This document shows positions 6,412 to 13,057 of a stretch of 13,238 nt of DNA, in pieces; position 1 is the stretch's first letter, and the number at the start of each line of letters is the position of its first letter. Position numbers and translations under genes: made by a program. The notes beneath the pieces were generated by a model, which saw only the letters and a program-made list of their open reading frames with translations, was not told where the DNA came from and ran no database searches. The DNA comes from Methanobacteriota archaeon. GTDB taxonomy: Archaea; Hydrothermarchaeota; Hydrothermarchaeia; Hydrothermarchaeales; BMS3B. The stretch spans positions 1-13,238 of the forward strand of contig QIGD01000117.1 of assembly GCA_003229935.1 (NCBI GenBank). The letters are read 5' to 3'.

Positions 6412-7527
6412 TTATCTGCTTCCTATATCTTCCACTATATCTGAGGATATGGTTTTCAATTCGTCAATTTTCGCTAGAAGTACTTTCATTTTTTCATATA
6501 CTTTTCCAGAGGCGTCAAGCTTACCAGATTCAATGCTTTCTCCAAGTTTATATAGGTACTTCAGCTTTTCACTCTTCCTTATTCCTGAAAGAAGGACAGT
6601 AACTTCAAGGCTATCTTTGTTTCCAGGCAGGTCTCCCCCTCTAACTTCAACTCCAGCTATATTCTTCTCTACCCAGAGTCTTGATGGTATACTTCCAAGA
6701 AAGTCAAGATAGCGCTTTGGTCCAGAGACAACCACAAGAGCACTGTTAGAACTCCTGAAGTCTACAGGGGTGAGGGTATTTTTTACAGACTTTTCAGTCA
6801 ACGATACCACCATCTCAGGTTTATCAAGATTTTCATCTTCAATATCTATTTTTCTTTTCCCAATGCCGATAGTTGAGATTCCTTTAAATGTATTTATTAT
6901 ATCGCTGGCTGTGAGAACATTACTTCCAAGCTCTTCGGGTGCTCTATACTCACCTACTTCGAAGATATTGTTGAGATACCAGAAAACAGTTCCGTTTATA
7001 TAATTAAACTGTCCTCTCAACTTCATACTGTCTCTGAGCGTATCGTTATCAACAGGTATAACTGCATCGCTCTCAGCCACTATAGGCTTAAAGCTCTTTG
7101 AAAAGTTGACAAAGGTTCTTGAGATATCGTCTCCACCAGGTAATATACCCACATAATAAACAGGTTCCATATAATTCTTCTTCATTTCATGAATAAGCAC
7201 ATCAACAGCACCACCGGTTCCTCCTCCAAGAGAAGATATAACGAGTAGGCAGTCTATATTATCTCTAACAAGGTCAATATGTTCAATAATCCTTATGGCT
7301 TCATCAGCCATTATCTTCCTGCCAAGCTCCAGGTTTTTCCCTGTGCCATTTCCGTCAACTATAGACTCGCCTATAACCAGTCTGTGCTTATGCTCATGAT
7401 ATTCAAGGTGAGCTCTGTCAGTATCCAGAAGAATACCAACATAATCAACTTTGGAGACTCCCTTCCTGAAAAAGAGACTGGCTATTCTACAGCCAGCCCC
7501 CCCTATGCCTATTATAAGAGGCTTCAT
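6412..7527 (-). CDS. Tubulin/FtsZ-superfamily GTPase, third paralogue (371 aa)
   Basis: Nucleotide-binding loop T1 is GIGGAGCR (7-14), with GNGTGKNLELGRK at 59-71. The tubulin signature T4 is SLGGGTGGA (99-107), where the usual third Gly is Ala. T7 is NVLTASDIINTF (203-214), in which the catalytic acidic residue is Asp209 and the preceding conserved Asp is Thr. The second domain has SNSALVVVSGPKRYL and VEVRGGDLP (as in the 379-aa protein: TEVRGGDYP), then a helical tail. It probably polymerises with GTP at the membrane or in the cytoplasm, as CetZ proteins do, but the changed loops suggest altered GTPase activity or a regulatory role (inference). It is separated from the other tubulin genes by a 400-bp inserted mini-element. 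Confidence 0.85.
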   Translation of the reverse strand: MKPLIIGIGGAGCRIASLFFRKGVSKVDYVGILLDTDRAHLEYHEHKHRLVIGESIVDGNGTGKNLELGRKIMADEAIRIIEHIDLVRDNIDCLLVISSLGGGTGGAVDVLIHEMKKNYMEPVYYVGILPGGDDISRTFVNFSKSFKPIVAESDAVIPVDNDTLRDSMKLRGQFNYINGTVFWYLNNIFEVGEYRAPEELGSNVLTASDIINTFKGISTIGIGKRKIDIEDENLDKPEMVVSLTEKSVKNTLTPVDFRSSNSALVVVSGPKRYLDFLGSIPSRLWVEKNIAGVEVRGGDLPGNKDSLEVTVLLSGIRKSEKLKYLYKLGESIESGKLDASGKVYEKMKVLLAKIDELKTISSDIVEDIGSR

Positions 7528-7550
7528 AATATTTGAGCAATGAAATCCTC

Positions 7551-7951
7551 TTTATTAAGAGAATGTAGGAATTGCCCTTTTCACCTCTTTAAAAATTATA
7601 ATTTTAATCCAATCCAAACCAACAGGTAGCTCAACATGCTCACTGTTTCTCCCACTATCAGGTAAACACGGTTTCTTATGCATGTTTATGACAGGAACGC
7701 TTAACACCTGTCCACTCTTGCTAGAATGTATGTCCTGAGCGGAGCTATTATTGGCCAGTAGTATGCGAGGCATAATGAGAGCTTCCTCTCTGTTTAATGC
7801 CCCATTTATATAGCAGGGGGCTTGAGGAGTAGCCCCTGATGTGTTCTTCAACTCTACCAATAACTTCTGCATTCTTTAATGCCTCCTATCAACCAATGGC
7901 TCCTATCCATCACGGAACAAGGGCCTGCCCTTTTAGCGGGGAGTGATTGAC
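7551..7951 (-). mobile_element. IscB-type mini-element A (nuclease gene deleted)
   Basis: On the minus strand it begins GTCAATCACTCCCC at 7951, directly after the TAA of the surface-protein gene. It then carries the same 5' leader as copies B and C and an open frame (7555-7872, 105 codons) starting MQKLLVELKNTSG. Just after the words VPVINMH, where copy C continues into PLMP and RuvC, it jumps to a 3' part (NSEHVELPVGLDWIK) shared with copy B, ending GGGCAATTCCT near 7575. A and B therefore share one deletion. The right-end hairpin is degenerate here. No transposase is encoded, so it must move in trans. The frame is better read as part of an RNA (see the ncRNA entry). Confidence 0.7.
7740..7951 (-). 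ncRNA. Omega-RNA-like structured RNA, copy A
   Basis: Conserved stems on the minus strand: GCATT/AATGC (7882-7869), GCCCC/GGGGC (7821-7799) and GAGAG/CTCTC with a four-base loop (7790-7777). All three match stems in copies B and C. The first hairpin (near 7943-7922) is degraded and the second (7922-7901, loop GTGA) has mismatches, so this copy may be ageing. In IscB systems the guide lies just outside this end; here that would be the end of the surface-protein gene. Confidence 0.45.
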
Positions 7952-8785
7952 TTAGCCCAGCTCATCTCTCTTTGCCCTTAGAAGGAGAACGACAATAACC
8001 AGGACAATAACTATGCCTACACCTATTAAAATGTCCTTTTTATAGGTGCTTGTTTTTACGACACTTACGTTCTGTTTCTGAGCCTGACTTATAATGCCGT
8101 TCAGAAGAACAGTTGCCTGCATTGCATTGCTACTTGCCATGTCCACTGCACCACTAGCTTGCTCCTCTTTGGCTATATTTATGCTTTCTGCTGCGACCTT
8201 TAGCCTGCTATTCAAACTGGTTGTATTTACACCCCTGCTTTCCAGTCCTTTAACAAGATTTTCTGCTTTGGAAAGTTTTGACTCGGCTATACTTATTTCA
8301 CTTAGAGCTTGGCTTATTAGAACGTCTGTTACATTTAATCTGACTGTACCGTTGGATATGTTTATATAACCATTGTTCTCCGGGTCATAATAAACATACA
8401 TCTTTGTACTCAGGACATCTATTTCTGTCAGACTGCTAACTTTAGGAGCATTACCTCTGAGACTTATTTTTACCAGTTTTGTACTATTAGGTATATTCAA
8501 TTCAATCTGCCTTTTTCCAATAAAACTCTCGGTTTTGGAGTCGTAAGTTATATATACAATAGGATTTGCAATATCCAATGTCAGATTGAGTCTGGCTTCC
8601 TGAGGCACTACTCCCTGTTTTTCTAATACTAGGTCTATTGCTATCGGGTTTCCAATTTTTACCACGCCGACTGGGGATACCTTGGGGTACCCTTTCTCAA
8701 CCACAAGATAATTTGTAGGGAGACCGGCTACAATACCAATACTGAGCACCAGCATTCCCAATATTATGAAACCACTCATCTTCAT
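7952..8785 (-). CDS. Secreted, C-terminally membrane-anchored protein in the tubulin operon
   Basis: 277 aa, family not recognised. A signal peptide (1-21, ending near VAG) leads to an extracellular part of beta-type sequence (~25-150) with several N-x-S/T sites (NLT, NST, NIS, NGT, NVT, NTT, NVS) for archaeal N-glycosylation. A helical, Ala/Ser-rich region follows (~155-235, ISIAESKLSKAENLVKGLES then RLKVAAESINIAKEE) that could form a coiled coil. A single transmembrane helix (251-269, DILIGVGIVIVLVIVVLLL) ends in a short basic cytoplasmic tail RAKRDELG. GGAGGAAT before the ATG gives the start. It lies 11 bases after the 337-aa tubulin gene, so it is in the operon. It is a candidate envelope anchor for the filaments, touching them only through its eight-residue tail (inference). 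Confidence 0.75.
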   Translation of the reverse strand: MKMSGFIILGMLVLSIGIVAGLPTNYLVVEKGYPKVSPVGVVKIGNPIAIDLVLEKQGVVPQEARLNLTLDIANPIVYITYDSKTESFIGKRQIELNIPNSTKLVKISLRGNAPKVSSLTEIDVLSTKMYVYYDPENNGYINISNGTVRLNVTDVLISQALSEISIAESKLSKAENLVKGLESRGVNTTSLNSRLKVAAESINIAKEEQASGAVDMASSNAMQATVLLNGIISQAQKQNVSVVKTSTYKKDILIGVGIVIVLVIVVLLLRAKRDELG

Positions 8786-8796
8786 TCTTATTCCTC

Positions 8797-9810
8797 CTAC
8801 AGAGACTGTATATCGCTAAGTAAATCCTCCAAGTCAGGAGGTATACTTTTTTCCTTTTCAATATTTGTCTCCTCTTCAACATTAAATATATTTTCAATAC
8901 CTGTCACCATTACACCAATGTCCTTTTTTGAACCAGATATGTCCTTCATTCTTATATTGAGTTTAGCATCATATTTATTCTTTATCCATTCTCTGGCGAA
9001 GTTTTCTCCATAGAAGCTGTTTAGATTGCCTCTCAATATAAGATAGAACTCTTCAGGCTTTGCATTGTCCAGATTAATATACATTTTATCTCTTATGAGT
9101 TTCTGGAGGACATCTTTTGCTGACATACTTTCACTCTTCACACGCATATACCCAAAACCTGCAACTTTTCCTTTTATAGCCTGACTGATTTCGTTAGCCT
9201 CTGCTGTATTGAAAAATCTGACTGTAGAGGTGGTTATGATTTTACTGCTTGTTGTAATGTCCTCACCCCTATTTGTAAGTACATTGTTGTCCTGTACAAG
9301 TACTCCATCAAAGTTTTTAATTAGATTGATGAAGCCGGAGTAAGCATTTTTCATTAAGTGTGTCCCTTCTCCCAATGAGGGGAGCATAATTACTCCGAAG
9401 ACGGGGGTATTATAGTACTTCTTTAACCTGTCTGCTATTATACCTGCACCTCCTGTACCTGTGCCACCTCCGATACCAGCAATCACAAAGAAGAAGTCTG
9501 GCTTGTCTCTGGTTACCTTCCTTATAGTGTTCATGGCCAGCTCAAGCTCTTCATTTATAATCTTCCTGCCAAGCTCTACATTGGCTCCTGTACCATGCCC
9601 TTTTGCTCTGCTCTTGCCGATGAGCACACGGTTTTCCATAGATATATTTCTTAGACTTGTAAGGCTATCAGAGGAAGTATCTATGACAACACCTATAATA
9701 TCCTCTTTCGTATGGGAAAATTTTGATAGAATACTTGAAAAGGGCTCCTTTTTATAGAAAGCATCAACTATCCTGCAGCCTGCACCGCCTATACCAACTA
9801 AAAAGAGCAT
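8797..9810 (-). CDS. Tubulin/FtsZ-superfamily GTPase, second paralogue (337 aa)
   Basis: T1 loop GIGGAGCRIVD (7-17), GHGTGANVELGRK (71-83), T4 signature GIGGGTGTGG (112-121), then VFGVIMLPSLGEG. The likely T7 is NTAEANEISQAI (201-212) with Glu207 at the catalytic position. The C-terminal domain is shorter and more divergent than in the other two, and the RGGD segment seen in both is absent. The protein ends DLEDLLSDIQSL, resembling the end of the 379-aa protein. The start is set by AGGTGG four bases before the ATG; the upstream gene stops nine bases earlier, so they are coupled. It is probably a partner or regulator of the CetZ-like filament (inference). Confidence 0.85.
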   Translation of the reverse strand: MLFLVGIGGAGCRIVDAFYKKEPFSSILSKFSHTKEDIIGVVIDTSSDSLTSLRNISMENRVLIGKSRAKGHGTGANVELGRKIINEELELAMNTIRKVTRDKPDFFFVIAGIGGGTGTGGAGIIADRLKKYYNTPVFGVIMLPSLGEGTHLMKNAYSGFINLIKNFDGVLVQDNNVLTNRGEDITTSSKIITTSTVRFFNTAEANEISQAIKGKVAGFGYMRVKSESMSAKDVLQKLIRDKMYINLDNAKPEEFYLILRGNLNSFYGENFAREWIKNKYDAKLNIRMKDISGSKKDIGVMVTGIENIFNVEEETNIEKEKSIPPDLEDLLSDIQSL

Positions 9811-9819
9811 TTGCCCACC

Positions 9820-10959
9820 TTAGAGGTTTTCAATATCACCAAGAAGATAATCGATATCCTTCTCTTTAACAGGCTCTTCAGATATCTTCTTCTGCACATC
9901 TCTTGCCCTCTGTAGCATCCTTTTAACTCTTGGGGCATTACCTATTCCAGCTAGAAGAACAACACAGCCTACATAGTTGCTTTTTGGTAGAGGATAATCT
10001 CCTCCTCTTACCTCAGTACCGGAGATAGTATTTTCAAGCCATTTTCTTGCCTTCTCAATACCCTTCCTGTCAAGCTGTTCATGAGGTCCTGCAATTATAA
10101 TAAGAGCTTTCTGGGAGGTTGTGTAGTCACATGGGAGTAGAAGTCTGCCTTTAACAGCCCTCTTGGTAACTGATAGAACACGTGAAGCTTTACCTATCTC
10201 ATACACCTTTCTCTTGACAAATTTTGTAAGAAAGCTTTCCCTCTTAACAGATTCTGAGGCATAGCCTATACTGCATATTCCACCTGCATTAAGTGTATTT
10301 ATGACTTCACTGGCATCAACAATCATCTCACCTACACGGTTCTTACCTCTAATCTCTCCTGCTCTGCAGATAATACCCAGCCTTTTAACAATTTCCATAT
10401 TAATCCTGTCATAGGCCTGCCTTACACTTTCACCAGAGTGAAGAAAGGCACCATTATCTACCAGAATTGTCGCATCACAGCTTGGCAGTAATGATTTCAG
10501 ACACCTTGCAGTATTTAATGTGTAAATATCTCCTTCATTTTCAGCAGGCAATATACCTATTGCATATACTGGCTCGTCATAAACCTCTTTCAGGTGCCTT
10601 GCAACCACACTTATCGAACCGCTACCTGTACCCCCTCCAAGACCTGCCACAACAAAAAAGGCATCGAAATCACTTACATTTAATTTTGAGATTTTGTTAA
10701 GAATTATCTCAATTTCGTCTTCGGCTATTCTTGAAGCCTTTTTATTGTCAGCTCCAACACCGTGTCCTTTTAGAAGGGTTTCACCAAGGAGTAATCTGTC
10801 TTCCCTTGGTATGTACTGGAGGCCCATTAAATCAGAAACAGCAGTATTTACAGCAATACTCTCAAAAGTATGGGGGATATGGCTCTTTCTATCGTCTTTA
10901 ATAAATAAATCAGCAATCTTACTTCCAGCTTGGCCGAGTCCAATTATCATTATTTTCAT
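9820..10959 (-). CDS. CetZ-like tubulin-superfamily GTPase (379 aa)
   Basis: The closest of the three to archaeal CetZ. T1 is GLGQAGSKIAD (7-17), with the CetZ-typical Gln. GHGVGADNKKASRIAED follows at 65-81, T4 is GLGGGTGSG (106-114), and the pattern YAIGILPAENEG comes next. T7 is IVDASEVINTLNAGG (213-227), where Glu218 matches the catalytic Glu known in Haloferax CetZ1. The second domain has KALIIIAGP and TEVRGGDYP. The tail ends DIDYLLGDIENL. CetZ proteins form GTP-dependent filaments that control cell shape and motility in haloarchaea. GGAGGATA before the ATG gives the start. It is the first gene of the tubulin run, behind a strong promoter. Confidence 0.9.
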   Translation of the reverse strand: MKIMIIGLGQAGSKIADLFIKDDRKSHIPHTFESIAVNTAVSDLMGLQYIPREDRLLLGETLLKGHGVGADNKKASRIAEDEIEIILNKISKLNVSDFDAFFVVAGLGGGTGSGSISVVARHLKEVYDEPVYAIGILPAENEGDIYTLNTARCLKSLLPSCDATILVDNGAFLHSGESVRQAYDRINMEIVKRLGIICRAGEIRGKNRVGEMIVDASEVINTLNAGGICSIGYASESVKRESFLTKFVKRKVYEIGKASRVLSVTKRAVKGRLLLPCDYTTSQKALIIIAGPHEQLDRKGIEKARKWLENTISGTEVRGGDYPLPKSNYVGCVVLLAGIGNAPRVKRMLQRARDVQKKISEEPVKEKDIDYLLGDIENL

Positions 10960-11002
10960 TTTTATCCTCCAGCTTCTGATTATTTGATTTATCTTCCTAC
11001 GC

Positions 11003-11012
11003 TTATATATAA
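11003..11012 (-). promoter_or_regulatory. TATA box of the tubulin operon
   Basis: TTATATATAA on the minus strand, about 45-50 bases before the first ATG (10959). It predicts a start of transcription near 10980 and a leader of about 20 bases with a good ribosome binding site. Confidence 0.6.
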
Positions 11013-11015
11013 CTT

Positions 11016-11030
11016 ACTATAGTCTATAGT
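11016..11030. promoter_or_regulatory. Perfect inverted repeat next to the TATA box (possible operator)
   Basis: ACTATAGTCTATAGT has two perfect 7-base arms around one base. It lies three bases upstream of the TATA box, overlapping the place where TFB binds, so a protein bound here would control the operon. The binding protein is unknown. Confidence 0.45.
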
Positions 11031-11073
11031 GAAAGTATATTATTGGAGCTTTACGACAATGTGAGCGGAAAAG

Positions 11074-11094
11074 CCCACCATCTTTAGTAGTGGG
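11074..11094 (+). repeat. IS605-type end hairpin
   Basis: CCCAC and GTGGG arms around a mostly unpaired middle (CATCTTTAGTA), followed by ATGAGAG. It resembles the hairpins at the ends of IS605-family elements and is probably the left end of the deleted tnpB element to its right. The stretch 11095-11174 holds no gene; it has one short palindrome (TGACCTTGAGGTCA). Confidence 0.4.
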
Positions 11095-11174
11095 ATGAGA
11101 GCGAACTATTAAGTAGAGATTTTCAAAATATTTAGATATTATTAACCAAATACAATATATGACCTTGAGGTCAC

Positions 11175-11303
11175 GTTGACCATGCTGATGTAAATGCTGC
11201 GTTCAATATAGCATTGCGTCAAGGCATCGGTCAATCTGTTGCAGACAGAGATGTAACAGAAGGGAACCCTGATACCCTAAAGAGGCAACTTTATGAACGA
11301 TGA
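11175..11303 (+). pseudogene. tnpB: C-terminal remnant of a TnpB (IS605 OrfB) gene
   Basis: 42 codons to a TGA at 11301. VDHADVNAAFNIALRQG is the well-known end of TnpB after its zinc finger (D-H-A-D-x-N-A-A-x-N-I), followed by the variable tail ending KRQLYER. RuvC and the Cys pairs are gone. In TnpB elements the guide RNA overlaps this 3' end and runs to the right-end hairpin, which here is split by an insertion. Confidence 0.8.
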
Positions 11304-11315
11304 AGACCTTAGAAC

Positions 11316-11447
11316 CCCACGAACTAAAGAGGCTATCCCGTAATCAGAAATAGTACAAGAAATAAGCTAAATTTAGCCTTTGTAGGCTAAAATAAGCAGT
11401 CTTTATATTACTGGGAGTAATTGTCGGACAGCCTCTTTAGTCGTGGG
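11316..11447 (+). mobile_element. Small inverted-repeat (MITE-like) element
   Basis: The left end (11316-11340) and the reverse complement of the right end (11425-11447) agree over about 23 bases with a few mismatches: CCCACGA-CTAAAGAGGCT then RTCC. The ~85 bases inside are AT-rich, with a hairpin AGCCTTTGTAGGCT, and encode nothing. The outer CCCACGA part equals the stem of IS605-type hairpins, so the element proper may start at AAGAGGCTRTCC and have inserted at a hairpin loop of the tnpB element's right end. A solo copy of the same end is at 3183-3206. Confidence 0.65.
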
Positions 11448-11500
11448 AGTATGTCAGCGCCCTTGTCCAGAAGTGATTGAATATTTCTTCGGTCATGGAT

Positions 11501-11720
11501 GTCAATCACCCATGACTAAAGTCGTGGGCTTGTTCCGTGAGGAATAAGAGCAATTGGTTGATTAGGAGGCATTATAAAGAATGCAGCAGTTATTGGTAGA
11601 GTTTGAGAACACACCAGAGGATGCTCCTCAAGTCCTCTGCTCTGTAAGCGAGGCATTAAACAGAGAGGAAACTCTCAGTGTGTCCTGCATAGTACTGGCC
11701 AATAACAACTCCGATGAGGA
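11501..11720 (+). ncRNA. Omega-RNA-like structured RNA, copy B
   Basis: Stems: CCCATGAC/GTCGTGGG (11509-11528, loop TAAA); CTTGTTCC/GGAATAAG (11529-11548, loop GTGA, a GNRA loop); AATCA (11504) with TGATT (11559) closing both; GCATT/AATGC (11569-11584); CCTC/GAGG (11634-11653); GAGAG/CTCTC (11663-11676, loop GAAA). Compared with copy C, stem 2 has two compensating pair changes and one G-U pair, and stem 4 has one compensating change. This is the best-preserved copy without a nuclease. Confidence 0.55.
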
Positions 11721-11915
11721 CCTACGCTCCAGCAGGAGTGGGCAGCGTTGAACATCGCTGCCGTAAACATGCATAAATCAGTGCCCGACAACGCCGGGAA
11801 CAGTGAGCAGGTTGAAGTACTTGCTGGTTTAGATTGGATTAAAAATCATTGTTACATTGTTATAATTTTAAAATGGAGGTAGGGCAATTCCTCCCACCTC
11901 TGAAGAGGTGGGCAA
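11501..11915 (+). mobile_element. IscB-type mini-element B (nuclease gene deleted)
   Basis: It starts GTCAATCACCCATGAC, carries the shared leader, then a frame beginning MQQLLVEFENTPEDAPQVL that breaks after about 58 codons. After AAACATGCATAA it joins the 3' part AACAGTGAGCAGGTTGA shared with copy A, and ends with GGGCAATTCCT and a perfect hairpin CCCACCTC/GAGGTGGG (11893-11912, loop TGAA). It contains no PLMP, RuvC or HNH coding sequence. The 200 bases after it (11916-12127) show no gene. Confidence 0.7.
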
Positions 11916-12091
11916 AACCTGAGTTAAGATGTAGGCTTCCATCCTTCATTGAGAGGCTCAAAACAGCTTTTCTATAGTCAACAATAAAGACATGGAACTT
12001 CAGGCTCTAAAATATCCTGAAGTCTAAAACTGGCAGTACACTTTCGGTAGATTGGGTAGAATTTATAGTTATTTTGCAATTATTATGTTAT

Positions 12092-12107
12092 AATCCTAAA
12101 GAGGATT
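12092..12107 (-). terminator. Possible terminator hairpin after thpR
   Basis: AATCCT/AGGATT arms with a four-base loop, 20 bases beyond the thpR stop in an AT-rich region. Weak. Confidence 0.3.
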
Positions 12108-12127
12108 TAACAGAATTATAATATATT

Positions 12128-12682
12128 TCATAAATTTTCCAGTTCTATTTCTTCAATAGGTTCGTAGACTGGACCCGAAGGCTTTAAAGTACTTTTCATC
12201 AGTGATATTTTTGTTACGTTTATTCTACCAAGTTCTTCTTTTTCATGTTTTTCGATAAAATCTAAAATATGTTTCCTGGCGCCAGAAAACTTTACTCTTG
12301 CCAGAGTTATATGGGGTGTGAATATTCTTTTATCTTTTTCAAAGCCAAGCTTTACAAGTCCGTTTTCAAGTATGCTATGAATCTCAATCAGCTTTTCTTT
12401 TCCATCTGCAACATCTGCATAAATAACTCTGATATAAGTTTTACTGGGGAGAGTGCCCGTACCTTTTATGAAATATCTAAAAGATTTTAAACTTTTGACA
12501 GATTCTTCCATGACAGTTTTAATGTTTTTTATCTGTTCTTCAGAAATCTCTCCTAGAAATTTAAGAGTAATATGGAGATTTTCATGGAATACTGACTTTA
12601 CTCCTCTATCAATATTTTTAAGCTCTTCAGTTAAGGATACAAGCTTATCAGAATTTGCATTGATAGCAATAAAACATCTCAT
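12128..12682 (-). CDS. thpR: RNA 2',3'-cyclic phosphodiesterase (2H/LigT family)
   Basis: 184 aa, the usual length. It opens 2',3'-cyclic phosphate ends of RNA (historically called 2'-5' RNA ligase). The start MRCFIAINAN is characteristic, and the two catalytic HxT motifs are present: His37-Ile-Thr39 (LHITLKFLG) and His124-Ile-Thr126 (PHITLARVK). These define the 2H phosphoesterase fold of two similar halves. The end PVYEPIEEIEL is also typical. No Shine-Dalgarno site precedes the ATG; an AT-rich TATTATAAAG lies 15-24 bases upstream, so the transcript is likely leaderless or nearly so. The gene is flanked by mobile elements on both sides. It probably acts in tRNA or other RNA end processing in the cytoplasm. 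Confidence 0.93.
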   Translation of the reverse strand: MRCFIAINANSDKLVSLTEELKNIDRGVKSVFHENLHITLKFLGEISEEQIKNIKTVMEESVKSLKSFRYFIKGTGTLPSKTYIRVIYADVADGKEKLIEIHSILENGLVKLGFEKDKRIFTPHITLARVKFSGARKHILDFIEKHEKEELGRINVTKISLMKSTLKPSGPVYEPIEEIELENL

Positions 12683-12795
12683 GTTTATAATTAAATCTTT
12701 ATAATAGTTAAATTTTTCAACGAAAATGTTCGACTAAAACAGCTTAAAACATATAAGTTAAATTATATTGTTGTATGATTTGAGAGGGAAATGTA

Positions 12796-13000
12796 GTCAA
12801 TCACCCACGACTAAAGTCGTGGGCTTGTCTCGCGAGAGACAAGGGTAACAGGTTGATTAGGAGGCATTGAAAAATGCAGAAGTTATTGGTAGAGTTCAAG
12901 AACACATCAGGGAGTGCTCCTCAAGTCCCCTGCTCTGTAAGCGGGGCATTAAACAGAGAGGAAACTCTCAGTGTGCCACACATAGTACTGGCCAATAACA
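12796..13000 (+). ncRNA. Omega-RNA-like structured RNA, copy C
   Basis: Stems: CCCACGAC/GTCGTGGG (12804-12823); CTTGTCTC/GAGACAAG with GCGA loop (12824-12843); GCATT/AATGC with GAAA loop (12864-12877); CCCC/GGGG (12927-12946); GAGAG/CTCTC with GAAA loop (12956-12969); AATCA/TGATT closing the first two. Three perfect GNRA loops in 140 bases is far from what a protein-coding stretch needs. The frame 12874-13185 (MQKLLVEFKNTSG...) overlaps it, with its ATG inside the third stem. In IscB loci the guide RNA scaffold lies just 5' of the nuclease gene, as here. Confidence 0.6.
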
Positions 13001-13057
13001 GCTCCGGACCAACTCTCTGGCAAGAGGGGACAGGACTTGCAAGTCCCTGTCATAAAC

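Noticed and set aside
11316..11447. CRISPR-like repeats suggested by several CCCACGACTAAAG words
   Set aside because: The words are inverted and dispersed at transposon ends, without regular spacing or spacers.
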